DNA of 64,000 nucleotides from DASRDR01 sp963812945 [NCBI: uncultured Candidatus Rokubacteria bacterium]. Lineage in GTDB: Bacteria > Methylomirabilota > Methylomirabilia > Rokubacteriales. The stretch is from the NCBI GenBank assembly GCA_963812945.1, contig CAWEXD010000008.1:3472001-3536000 (forward strand). The letters are read 5' to 3'. The notes under the pieces are model-generated. The model was not told the DNA's origin and did no database searches. It saw only the letters and a list, made by a program, of their open reading frames with translations. A program made the translations under genes and the position numbers. Shown one piece after another: positions 25,347-33,341 of this stretch. The stretch's first letter is position 1. Every line of letters starts with the position of its first letter.

Positions 25347-26351
25347 ATGGCCACCGCGATCCAGCTGACTCCGGAGCTCACGCGCGAGCGGGCTCTGGCG
25401 CTCTACCGGGACATGGTCGTGATCCGACGGACGGAGGAAGCGCTGGCGCGAGCCCACGCGGCGGGGCTGGTCCACGGCGCGTGCCACACGTACGTCGGCG
25501 AGGAGGCCGTCGCCGTCGGTGTCTCCGCCCACCTCCGGTCGGATGACACCGTGCTCAGCACGCACCGTGGCCACGGCCACGCGCTCGCCAAGGGGGTGTC
25601 ACCCCGCGCGCTCATGGCCGAGCTGTACGGGCGGGCCACCGGATGCTCGCGCGGGCGCGGCGGCAGCATGCATCTCTTCGCGCCCGAGGTCGGCCTCCTC
25701 GGCACGAGCGGCATCGTCGGGCCCAGCATCGTGATGGCAACCGGGGCTGGCTACAGCTACCGGCTGCTCGGAACAGATCGCGTGAGCGTCGCCTTCTTCG
25801 GTGACGGCGCCGTCAACAACGGCGCGTTCCACGAGGGCCTGAACCTGGCGGCCATCTGGCGGCTCCCGGTCCTCTTCGTGTGCGAGAACAACCTCTACGC
25901 GACCGAGGTGCCCTTCCAGACGGTCGCCGCCAACCCGGACGTCGCGGCCCGGGGCGACGCCTACGGTCTGCCGAGCGTGCGGCTCGACGGGAACGACGTG
26001 CTCGCCGTCCACGCGGCCGCCGGGGAGGCGGTGCGGCGGGCGCGGCGGGGCGACGGTCCGACCCTCCTCGCGTGCCTGACCTACCGCACGCGCGCGCACT
26101 CGGAAGGGATGCGCGACGCGGGCTACCGGACACGGGACGAGGTGGAGGAGTGGAAGGCGCGCTGTCCGATCGTCCGCTGGCGCGAGCGGCTGCTGGGCGC
26201 CGGCCTCGTGTCGGCTCCGGACCTGGACGGCATCGACCAGACGGTGGCGGCGCTCGTGCAGGATGCGGCCGAGTTCGCCGAGGCGAGCCCGTGGCCGGAC
26301 GAGGCGGGGGTGACCCGGCACGTGTACGCGGAGCCGGGGGAGGGCCGCTGA
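25347..26351 (+). CDS. Thiamine-diphosphate-dependent dehydrogenase E1 component, alpha subunit
   Basis: 334 aa. THRGHGHALAKG and RGGSMHLFAPEVGLLGTSG are characteristic of acetoin/pyruvate E1 alpha. The ThDP motif GDGAVNNGAFHEGLNLAAIW (GDG...NN pattern) sits at about residue 150, followed by PVLFVCENNLYA. SEGMRDAGYRTRDEVEEWK near the C-terminus also fits this branch. Its stop shares one base with the E1 beta start (TGATG). Substrate could be acetoin, pyruvate or a branched 2-oxoacid. Confidence 0.92.
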   Translation: MATAIQLTPELTRERALALYRDMVVIRRTEEALARAHAAGLVHGACHTYVGEEAVAVGVSAHLRSDDTVLSTHRGHGHALAKGVSPRALMAELYGRATGCSRGRGGSMHLFAPEVGLLGTSGIVGPSIVMATGAGYSYRLLGTDRVSVAFFGDGAVNNGAFHEGLNLAAIWRLPVLFVCENNLYATEVPFQTVAANPDVAARGDAYGLPSVRLDGNDVLAVHAAAGEAVRRARRGDGPTLLACLTYRTRAHSEGMRDAGYRTRDEVEEWKARCPIVRWRERLLGAGLVSAPDLDGIDQTVAALVQDAAEFAEASPWPDEAGVTRHVYAEPGEGR

Positions 26352-27328
26352 TGCGCGAGCTGACGTTCACCGAAGCGGCCCGCGAGGGGCTCAGCGAGGA
26401 GATGGCGCGGGACCCGCGTGTCTTCGTGGTCGGCGAGGGCATCGGAGCGCGCGGCGGGAACTTCAACACGACCATGGGCCTCTTCGAGCGCCACGGGGCC
26501 GAGCGACTTCGCGACATGCCGATCACCGAGCGCGGCTTCACGGGCCTCTGCACCGGTGCGGCCATGACCGGGACGCGGCCAGTCGTCGACTACATGTTCT
26601 TCGACTTCGCTCTGGACGCGCTCGGCGAGCTGCTCAACCAGACGTCGAAGATCCAGTACATGTCCGACGGCCGCCTCCGGATGCCGATCGTCCTGCGGGG
26701 CTGCGTCGGGGTGGGGCATGCCGCGGCCACTCACCACTCCGGCAGCTATTACCCGATCTTCACGAACATCCCGGGCTTCCGCGTGGCCGTCCCCACCACG
26801 CCCGCCGACGCCAAGGGTCTCCTGAAGACGGCGATCCGGTCCGACGACCCGGTCGTGTTCATGGAGCACCGGTCCCTCCTCCAGACGCGGGGGCCGGTGC
26901 CCGACGGAGAGCATCTGGTGCCCTTCGGCCGCGCGGCGATCGCCCGGGCAGGGTCGGACGTGACAGTTGTCGGCGTCGCGGTCATGGTGCCCCGCGCCCT
27001 CGCTGCGGCCGAGGCGCTCGCGCGCGAGGGGGTCTCCGTCGAGGTGATCGACCCGCGGACGGTGGCGCCGCTCGACCTCGACACCATCCTCGAGTCGGTC
27101 CACCGGACGGGCCGCCTCCTGATCGCCGACGAGGGGTATGCGCCGTGCGGGATCGGCGCCGAGATCGCGGCCCAGGTGGTGGACCGCGGCTTCGACGATC
27201 TCGATGCGCCCATCCGGCGGCTCAACGGCCTCCACACGCCCGTCCCCTACAGCCCCCCGCTCGAGAAGGCGGTCGTGCCGGACGTCGACGCCGTCGTGCG
27301 GGCGATCCGTGACCTCCTCGCCGAATAG
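26351..27328 (+). CDS. Thiamine-diphosphate-dependent dehydrogenase E1 component, beta subunit
   Basis: 325 aa, ATG at 26351 overlapping the alpha stop. The family blocks are VFVVGEGIGARGGNF, RLRDMPITERGFTGLCTGAA, YMFFDFALDALGELLNQTSK, and the C-terminal transketolase domain with VSVEVIDPRTVAPLDLDTIL and LLIADEGYAPCGIGAEIAAQ. With the alpha subunit it forms the alpha2beta2 E1 that decarboxylates the 2-oxoacid. The next gene begins 20 nt inside its 3' end. Confidence 0.92.
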   Translation: MRELTFTEAAREGLSEEMARDPRVFVVGEGIGARGGNFNTTMGLFERHGAERLRDMPITERGFTGLCTGAAMTGTRPVVDYMFFDFALDALGELLNQTSKIQYMSDGRLRMPIVLRGCVGVGHAAATHHSGSYYPIFTNIPGFRVAVPTTPADAKGLLKTAIRSDDPVVFMEHRSLLQTRGPVPDGEHLVPFGRAAIARAGSDVTVVGVAVMVPRALAAAEALAREGVSVEVIDPRTVAPLDLDTILESVHRTGRLLIADEGYAPCGIGAEIAAQVVDRGFDDLDAPIRRLNGLHTPVPYSPPLEKAVVPDVDAVVRAIRDLLAE

Positions 27329-28373
27329 CGCCGCGGCCGCCGGACAGCTGACCCTCGTCGGCGCCGGCTCGCTCGGCCAGGCGTTCGCGGCACTGCTCGC
27401 GCGGAGCGGCCAGCCGGTCACGCTGATCGCCACGCCGAGGACCCTCGGCCGGCTTCGGGAGGCCGGGACCATCCGGCTCCGGGGCGTCGTGACGCTCGAC
27501 GTGCCGGTGGCCGACGCGCCGGCGCCGGCGGGAACGGTCGGCCTGGCCAGCGATCCCGCCACCCTGCCGCGCGGGGCGGCGATCCTGTTCGCGACGAAGG
27601 GCCATCAGCTGCGGGAGGCGGCCGCCCACGTGCGCGCCGCGTGGCCCGCGGCGGACGATGGCGACGCCTGGGTCGGCGGTCTCCAGAACGGGATGGCCAA
27701 GGACGACGTCCTGGCGGAGGTCTTTGGCGCCAAGCGGGTCGTCGGGGCCGTGACGATCCTGGGCGGCGAGCGGCGACCCGACGGCGAGATCGCCGTCGCG
27801 AGCCTCGGGTGCACGTACCTGGGAGAGCTCGGGGCGACGTCGGCCGAGCCTAGCGCGCGGGTCAGGGACGCCGTCGCGCGTCTCCAGGCGGCCGGGATCC
27901 CGACCGAAGCGCCGCGGGACATCCGACCCGTCCTCTGGTCGAAGGCCTGCAACGCGGCCGGTGTCTTCGGCGTGACCTCCGTGCTGCGGATCAGCACGCC
28001 CCGGCTCTTCCGGCACCCCCACCTGATCCGCGCGTATCTCGGCCTCGTGCGCGAGACGGCCGCGATCGCCGCTGCCTACGGCGTCCCCGTCGACGACTAC
28101 ACGAACTTCCCGATCCGAACCTACGTCACGCGGCCGGACGACGAAACCGTCGCCGCCCTGAGCCAGACGGCGTTCCTGGCGCCCGCGGCGACGGGGGGCG
28201 TGGAGAGCTTCTCGTCCATGACCCAGGACCTCCGCGCGGGACGCGCGATCGAGGTCGACGACGTCTTCGCCGACCTGGTCGCTCGTGGCGAGCGCGCCGG
28301 CGTCGCCGTGCCGCGACTGCGGCTCGTCCGCGACTTCCTGCGGGGCCTGGATCCGGGGCACCAGGCCGGCTGA
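27309..28373 (+). CDS. Ketopantoate reductase-like 6-phosphogluconate-dehydrogenase-fold protein
   Basis: 354 aa from a GTG at 27309, inside the E1 beta gene. The NADP loop QLTLVGAGSLGQAFAALLAR, the mid-region GLQNGMAKDDVLAEVFGAKR, LWSKACNAAGVFGVTSVLRI (the catalytic Lys in WSK) and SSMTQDLRAGRAIEVDDVF match PanE/ApbA. It is longer than E. coli PanE (303 aa). A role in pantothenate synthesis is possible, but its place at the end of a 2-oxoacid operon suggests reduction of a related 2-oxo compound. Confidence 0.82.
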   Translation: MTSSPNSAAAAGQLTLVGAGSLGQAFAALLARSGQPVTLIATPRTLGRLREAGTIRLRGVVTLDVPVADAPAPAGTVGLASDPATLPRGAAILFATKGHQLREAAAHVRAAWPAADDGDAWVGGLQNGMAKDDVLAEVFGAKRVVGAVTILGGERRPDGEIAVASLGCTYLGELGATSAEPSARVRDAVARLQAAGIPTEAPRDIRPVLWSKACNAAGVFGVTSVLRISTPRLFRHPHLIRAYLGLVRETAAIAAAYGVPVDDYTNFPIRTYVTRPDDETVAALSQTAFLAPAATGGVESFSSMTQDLRAGRAIEVDDVFADLVARGERAGVAVPRLRLVRDFLRGLDPGHQAG

Positions 28374-28380
28374 TCTCGCT

Positions 28381-28396
28381 CGCGGCCGGCGCCGCG
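28381..28396. terminator. Small hairpin between convergent genes
   Basis: CGCGGC (28381-28386) pairs with GCCGCG (28391-28396) around a 4-nt loop in the 56-nt gap between the PanE-like gene and the convergent sugar permease gene. There is no T run, so this is only a candidate. Confidence 0.25.
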
Positions 28397-28429
28397 ACCC
28401 GGAGGGACGCAGCGCCGCCGGGAGGCGGC

Positions 28430-29272
28430 TCAGCCCTTCACGGCGCCGGCGGTGAGCCCGGCGGCATACTGGTCGACGAAGAACGAGTAGATCAGGGCCA
28501 CCGGGACCGAGCCCGCCAGGGCGCCCGCCATCAGCGGCCCCCAGAAGTAAAAGTCGGCCCGGGTGAGCTGGACGAGGACGCCCACCGGGATCGTTCGCTC
28601 GCTCGAGGCGGTCACCAGCGTGAGCGCGTAGATGAACTCGTTCCAGGACAGCGTGAACGCGAAGATCCCCGCCGACACGATCCCGGGCCGGGCGAGCGGG
28701 ATGGCGATCCGCCACAGCGCCCCGAGCCGGCTGGCCCCGTCGATGCGCGCGCACTCCTCCAGCTCCCCCGGGATCGTGCGGAAGTAGCCCGCCATCAGCC
28801 AGGCGACGAACGGCGCCAGGAAGGTCGGGTAGACGACGACGAGGGCCCAGTAGCTGTCGACCAGGCCGATCGTGCTCATCACCTGGACCATCGGGATGAA
28901 CAGGAGGCTGGTCGGCACGAGATAGGTGACCACGACGCCCGTGCCCACCAGGCCGGCCCCCCGGAAGCGGAACCGCGCCAGCGCGTAGCCCGCCGGCACT
29001 CCGAGGAGGAGCGCCACCGCCGTCGCGCCCGTCGCCACGATCATCGTGTTCTTCGTCCACTCGAGGAACGCCGTCTTCGTGAAGAGGAACACGAAGTGCT
29101 CGAGGGTCGGCGTCGCGACGTAGAGCGGGCTGCGCTCCGCGTTGTAGAGCTCGGAGTTCGGCTTGAGCGAGGTGATGACCATCCAGTAGAACGGCCCCAG
29201 CAGGAACAGGAGCGCGAACCCGAGGGGCGCGTAGACGAACAGCGCGCGCTCGATCCCCGGGCGGCGGCTCAC
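28430..29272 (-). CDS. Sugar ABC permease, MalG type (operon 1)
   Basis: 280 aa, GTG at 29272 overlapping the stop of the MalF-type gene by 4 nt. Six hydrophobic segments are visible. The EAA loop EECARIDGASRLGALWRIAI (the EAA---G variant contacted by the ATPase) is at about 180-200, followed by PLARPGIVSAGIFAFTLSWNEF, typical of MalG. C-terminal TAGAVKG is also typical. Part of a three-gene CUT1 importer, receptor-MalF-MalG, with no ATPase gene. Confidence 0.92.
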   Translation of the reverse strand: MSRRPGIERALFVYAPLGFALLFLLGPFYWMVITSLKPNSELYNAERSPLYVATPTLEHFVFLFTKTAFLEWTKNTMIVATGATAVALLLGVPAGYALARFRFRGAGLVGTGVVVTYLVPTSLLFIPMVQVMSTIGLVDSYWALVVVYPTFLAPFVAWLMAGYFRTIPGELEECARIDGASRLGALWRIAIPLARPGIVSAGIFAFTLSWNEFIYALTLVTASSERTIPVGVLVQLTRADFYFWGPLMAGALAGSVPVALIYSFFVDQYAAGLTAGAVKG

Positions 29273-30165
29273 ACGCCGGCTCCGCGCCGCAGGTGGCGGA
29301 TCTGCCAGACGATCAGGATCAGGAGGAGCGGCAGCATGGTGAGCGAGATCGCCGCGCCCTCGCCGATGTTGCCCGAGGCGAGCCCCACCTGGTAGCTCAG
29401 CGTCGCCAGGACGTGCGTCGAGTTCATGGGCCCGCCCTGGGTCAACCCGTACACGACCTGGAAGTCGGAGAAGGTCCAGATGATCGACAGGACGAGCGTG
29501 ATGAGCAGGATCGGCTGGAGGAGCGGCAGGGTGACGTGGCGGAAGCGATGCCAGGTTCCCGCGCCGTCGATGGCCGAGGCCTCGTAGAGCTCGCCGGGAA
29601 TGGTCTGGAGGCCCGCCAGCAGCGTGATCGCGAAGAACGGGATCCCGCGCCACGTGTTGACGAGGATCACCGAGAACATGGCCAGGGACGGGCTGGTCAG
29701 CCACGGCAGCCCGCGCTGGCTGAGCCCGCTGTGCACGAGGATCCAGTTGAGGACGCTGAAGTTCGGGGTGAGGAGCCAGAGCCACGCCATCGCGCTCAGA
29801 ACGGTCGGCACGATCCACGGCAGCAGCACGGCCGACCGGATGAGGCGCTTCATGGGAAGCTGCTCGTTCAGGAGTAGGGCGAGGCCGAGGCCGGCGCCCA
29901 GCTTGAGGACCGTGGCCCCGATCGTGTAGACGATCGTGTTCCAGAGGGTCTGGCGGTAGATCTGGTTGTCCCAGAGGTTCCAGACGTTGGCGAGGCCGAC
30001 GAAGCGGCCGGGCTCGGCCAGCGTCCGATCGGACAGGGCGTACTGCACGGCGACGCCGAACGGATAGGCGACGAGACCGAGGAGGAGGAGCACGAGGGGG
30101 CCGACCAGGAGCCACGCGAGCGTCTGCTCCTGGTCGAGCCAGCGTCGGACCGCGAGACGCGCCAT
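29269..30165 (-). CDS. Sugar ABC permease, MalF type (operon 1)
   Basis: 298 aa with six hydrophobic segments, LLVGPLVLLLLGLVAYPFGV being the first. The EAA loop LYEASAIDGAGTWHRFRHVT and PLLQPILLITLVLSIIWTFS are the CUT1 signatures. Conserved VVYGLTQGGPMNSTHVLATL follows. It lies 59 nt downstream of the receptor gene and is coupled to the MalG-type gene by a GTGA overlap. Confidence 0.92.
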   Translation of the reverse strand: MARLAVRRWLDQEQTLAWLLVGPLVLLLLGLVAYPFGVAVQYALSDRTLAEPGRFVGLANVWNLWDNQIYRQTLWNTIVYTIGATVLKLGAGLGLALLLNEQLPMKRLIRSAVLLPWIVPTVLSAMAWLWLLTPNFSVLNWILVHSGLSQRGLPWLTSPSLAMFSVILVNTWRGIPFFAITLLAGLQTIPGELYEASAIDGAGTWHRFRHVTLPLLQPILLITLVLSIIWTFSDFQVVYGLTQGGPMNSTHVLATLSYQVGLASGNIGEGAAISLTMLPLLLILIVWQIRHLRRGAGV

Positions 30166-30224
30166 GCCGCGAAGCCCACCGTGCCGCGGGGTGCGCGCCC
30201 GCGGCGATGGCCGGCCGGCTCAGC

Positions 30225-31568
30225 CTATCCCAGGCGCTTCTGGGCGATCTGCTGGTACTCCTTCTCCGCCCACTTGACCGCGTCGGCCGGCTTGAGCTGC
30301 CCGGTCGCCGCCTTGGCGAACATGTCGACCAGGACGAACTTGTTGACGGCCTCGGCCGCCGCCGGGGTGGGAGGTCCGGCATACCCGGCGAGGCGGTTCA
30401 CCTTGTTCAGCTCGCGGAAGATCCGGAGCTTCGGGTCGTCGGGCCAGACGTCCTCCTTGTCGAAGCCGACGAACGGCGGGATGAAGTAGGACTGCCCCGC
30501 CTTCGTCCACTTCGGCAGGAAGCTCCGGGCGTGCCAGGCCCGCAGGAAGGCCAGCTGTCCCTCTCGGTTCTTGCTGGACGCGAAGCCAGCCCACAAGTTG
30601 ATGTTGTAGTGCCCGAAGCGCCCCGCCGGCCCCGCCGGCCAGTTGGCGTGGTCCATGTTGTCGATCAGCGTCTTCTTGGCAGGATCGGTCGGCGCGGCGG
30701 CCCGCGCCGCCAGGTAGACCGTGTTGACGTTCACGGTGGCCGACACCTTGCCGGCGAGGAAGGCCTGGTTGTTGTCCGGATCGAGCCAGGCGGTGACGCC
30801 CGGGTCCATGACCTTGTAGATCTCCGTGTACCACTCGACCGCCTTGAGGGTCTGCGGCGAGTTGAGGGCGACGGTCTTGCCGTCGGCCTCGAACTCCTTG
30901 CCGCCGAACGCCCAGAGCACCGGGTAGTTCGTCGAGCGCCCGTCGCCCGAGGCGTGCCCGAGCGTCATGCCGATCGGCGTGCCCTTCGCGTGGAGCTTCC
31001 GGGCGGCAACGAGCAGCTCGTCGAAGGTGTCGGGGAACTTCTCGACGCCGGCGGCGCGGAACATGTCCGTGCGGTAGTTCCAGGCGGCCGGGGCCTGCCC
31101 GATCATGAGCGCCTTCCACCGGCCCTTCACCACGCACGCTTGCTGGGCGACGTCGAACCAGCCGCCGTACGTCTTGCCGATCTCTCCCGCCAGATCCGTC
31201 ACGTCGATCAGCTTGTCGGCGTAGAGGTAGGCGTCGAAGTCCCGGACGACGGCGATGTCGCCCCCCTGGCCGCTCCCCACGATGGCGGCTACCTTGGCCA
31301 CCTGCTGCTCGCCCGCGAAGCGCTCGACCCGCACGTCCATGCCGGTGTCCTTCGAGAGGGACGCGACGAGCTCGTCGAGCATCTTGTTCGTCTCGGGCAC
31401 GTACCAGTCGCCCGCGATGATGGTGAGCTTCGTCCCCTTGAGGGAGCTCTGGGCCCGCGCAGGCCCCACGGCCAGACCCCCTGCCGCCAGGAGACCGCCA
31501 CCACCGAGCGCGGCGGTCGTGCGAAGGAAGCGACGGCGTGAGATCGGAGAGGTGGGTGTCTCGCTCAT
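30225..31568 (-). CDS. Sugar ABC transporter substrate-binding protein with Tat signal (operon 1)
   Basis: 447 aa from the ATG at 31568, preceded by GGGAGACA; a frame extending to 31610 is less likely. The N-terminus SPISRRRFLRTTAALGGGGL is a twin-arginine signal (S/TRRxFL), so it is exported folded. The mature part has the MalE-like fold: LTIIAGDWYVPETNKMLDEL, FPDTFDELLVAARKLHAKGT, AFLAGKVSATVNVNTVYLA and WAGFASSKNREGQLAFLRAW. Ligand unknown. Heads operon 1. Confidence 0.9.
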   Translation of the reverse strand: MSETPTSPISRRRFLRTTAALGGGGLLAAGGLAVGPARAQSSLKGTKLTIIAGDWYVPETNKMLDELVASLSKDTGMDVRVERFAGEQQVAKVAAIVGSGQGGDIAVVRDFDAYLYADKLIDVTDLAGEIGKTYGGWFDVAQQACVVKGRWKALMIGQAPAAWNYRTDMFRAAGVEKFPDTFDELLVAARKLHAKGTPIGMTLGHASGDGRSTNYPVLWAFGGKEFEADGKTVALNSPQTLKAVEWYTEIYKVMDPGVTAWLDPDNNQAFLAGKVSATVNVNTVYLAARAAAPTDPAKKTLIDNMDHANWPAGPAGRFGHYNINLWAGFASSKNREGQLAFLRAWHARSFLPKWTKAGQSYFIPPFVGFDKEDVWPDDPKLRIFRELNKVNRLAGYAGPPTPAAAEAVNKFVLVDMFAKAATGQLKPADAVKWAEKEYQQIAQKRLG

Positions 31569-31972
31569 GGGTGTCTCCCTCGTCGACGCGCGTCCAGGCG
31601 CATCCCTCAATCGGGTCCGTTCAGGTCCGGCTACCGGCGGTCGCTACTGTGTGGCACTCTGACGGACCCCCTCCACGCTGTCAAGGCGGAGCGGGACTCG
31701 GCGGACACGCGATCGTCGGGCAGACGGTACGCGCCTTCGCGCTCCTGGCGGGCCGGGAGCTGGTCGTGGCGTCGAAGGCACTCGATCCCCAACGCGGCAG
31801 GCAGCATGACGAGGCCGCGTCCTTCGCGCCACCGCCTCCCGGCGGGGTTGCGGCGCGCACCGGCGGGGTGCTCCCTTGACCGCCGCTCCGCAGCGGCGCA
31901 CGATCGTTTTCGAGTCAGCATCCTGAGCGTCGCCGAATAGGTGCGCGCCGCGAGGCGTACGGAGGATCCTCA
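31569..31972. other. 404-nt divergent intergenic region
   Basis: Separates the sugar receptor gene, read leftwards, from the amidohydrolase gene, read rightwards. I see no convincing ORF. It should hold both promoters, and a hairpin lies at 31881-31898. The stretch 31900-31972 is less GC-rich than the surroundings, as is the following gene. Confidence 0.4.
31881..31910 (+). terminator. Hairpin with nearby T run upstream of the amidohydrolase gene
   Basis: CGCCGCT (31881-31887) and AGCGGCG (31892-31898) form a perfect 7-bp stem with a 4-nt loop, and TTTT follows at 31907-31910. The shape is terminator-like, but no rightward gene ends here. It could be a leader structure, an attenuator or the remains of a lost gene's end. 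Confidence 0.3.
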
Positions 31973-33334
31973 ATGTTGCCCAGCCTGTTCATCCTGGCCG
32001 CCGCAGTCCTCGGATTGTGTGGCGTGAGCGCCGCGCAGACCACGGCGACCCCGCCCCTCGTGGCGTCGACCGGCCCCGTCACCCTGTTCCAGAACGTCCG
32101 CATCTTCGACGGCAAGGGTGACACGGTCTCCGGTCCAATGAACGTGCTGGTCCGCGGCAACGTCATCGAGCGCATCACCGCCGCGGCGATCGCCCCGCAG
32201 GCGTCCGACACGGTCATCGACGGCGGCGGACGCACGCTGATGCCCGGGCTCATCGACATGCACTGGCACACGATGATGGTGCGGCCGACTCCGGCAGCGC
32301 TTCTCGCGGGGGACATCGGTCACCTCAATCTCGTGGCCGGCGCCGAGGCATCGGCCACGCTGCTGCGCGGGTTCACCACCGTTCGTGACGTCGGCGGCCC
32401 CGCGTTCGGACTCAAGCGCGCCATCGACGAGGGCACGATCGCCGGTCCGCGAATCTTCCCGTCCGGCGCACTCATATCCGTTACCAGTGGTCACGGCGAT
32501 TTCCGCCAGCCGTTCGAGCTTCCGCGCACCGTCGGGAAACCACTGTCGCGCGGAGAGATGCTCGGCGCCGCCATGATCGCGGACAGTCCCGATGAGGTTC
32601 GCGTCCGTGTGCGCGAGCAGCTCATGCAGGGCGCATCGCAGATCAAGCTCACCGCGGGCGGCGGCGTGGCCTCGCCTCACAGTCCGCTCGACGCATCCAC
32701 TTTCACCGAGGCCGAGCTGCGCGCCGCGGTTGAAGCCGCCGAGAACTGGGGCACCTATGTCACCGTCCACGCATACACCTCCGAATCGATCCGGCGCGCG
32801 ATCGCCGCCGGCGTGAAGTGCATCGAGCACGGCCACCTCATGGACGAGCCCACCGCGAAACTGATCGCCGACAGTGGAGTCTGGCTGAGCATGCAGGCGT
32901 TTCCCGACGAGCTGGCCGAGGCCTTTCCGCCCGGATCGTTCGAGCGAGCCAAGGCAGCGCAGGTGTTCGCCGGTACGGACGCAACCTACAGGCTGGCGAA
33001 GAAGTACAAGATCAAGACGGCGTGGGGCACCGACATCCTGTTCTCGCCCCAGCTTACCCGGCGTCATGGGGAACTGCTGGCCAAGCTGGTTCAGTGGTAC
33101 ACCCCAGCGGAAGCGCTCGTGATGGCAACCGGGACCAATGCCCAACTGCTGGCGCTGTCCGGGAAGCGCAATCCGTACCCTGGCCGTCTCGGCGTCGTCG
33201 AGGAAGGCGCGCTGGCGGACCTCTTGCTGGTGGACGGCGACCCGATCGCCAACATCAAGCTGATCGAGGACCCGGCGAGGAACTTCGTCGTGATCATGAA
33301 GGACGGCCGGATCTACAAGAACCTCCTGCGGTGA
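31973..33334 (+). CDS. Secreted metal-dependent amidohydrolase
   Basis: 453 aa, ATG at 31973 after an ACGGAGGATC ribosome site. Signal peptide LFILAAAVLGLCGVSAAQ. The urease-superfamily metal ligands are visible: DMHWH (HxH), IKLTAGGG with the probable carboxylated Lys, VTVHAY and IEHGHLMD with the two His, and AWGTDILFSP with the Asp. The closing block EEGALADLLLVDGDPIANIK is that of Xaa-Pro dipeptidase/imidazolonepropionase-like amidohydrolases. Its codons show more A/T at third positions than the neighbours, so it may have been acquired. Confidence 0.9.
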   Translation: MLPSLFILAAAVLGLCGVSAAQTTATPPLVASTGPVTLFQNVRIFDGKGDTVSGPMNVLVRGNVIERITAAAIAPQASDTVIDGGGRTLMPGLIDMHWHTMMVRPTPAALLAGDIGHLNLVAGAEASATLLRGFTTVRDVGGPAFGLKRAIDEGTIAGPRIFPSGALISVTSGHGDFRQPFELPRTVGKPLSRGEMLGAAMIADSPDEVRVRVREQLMQGASQIKLTAGGGVASPHSPLDASTFTEAELRAAVEAAENWGTYVTVHAYTSESIRRAIAAGVKCIEHGHLMDEPTAKLIADSGVWLSMQAFPDELAEAFPPGSFERAKAAQVFAGTDATYRLAKKYKIKTAWGTDILFSPQLTRRHGELLAKLVQWYTPAEALVMATGTNAQLLALSGKRNPYPGRLGVVEEGALADLLLVDGDPIANIKLIEDPARNFVVIMKDGRIYKNLLR

Positions 33335-33341
33335 GCGCGAG

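Noticed and set aside
18438-28373. Polyketide or fatty-acid-type biosynthetic cluster suggested by KAS III, CoA-transferases and SDR
   Set aside because: No ACP, acyltransferase, ketosynthase I/II, tailoring or export genes are present. The data support only an acyl-CoA metabolic set.
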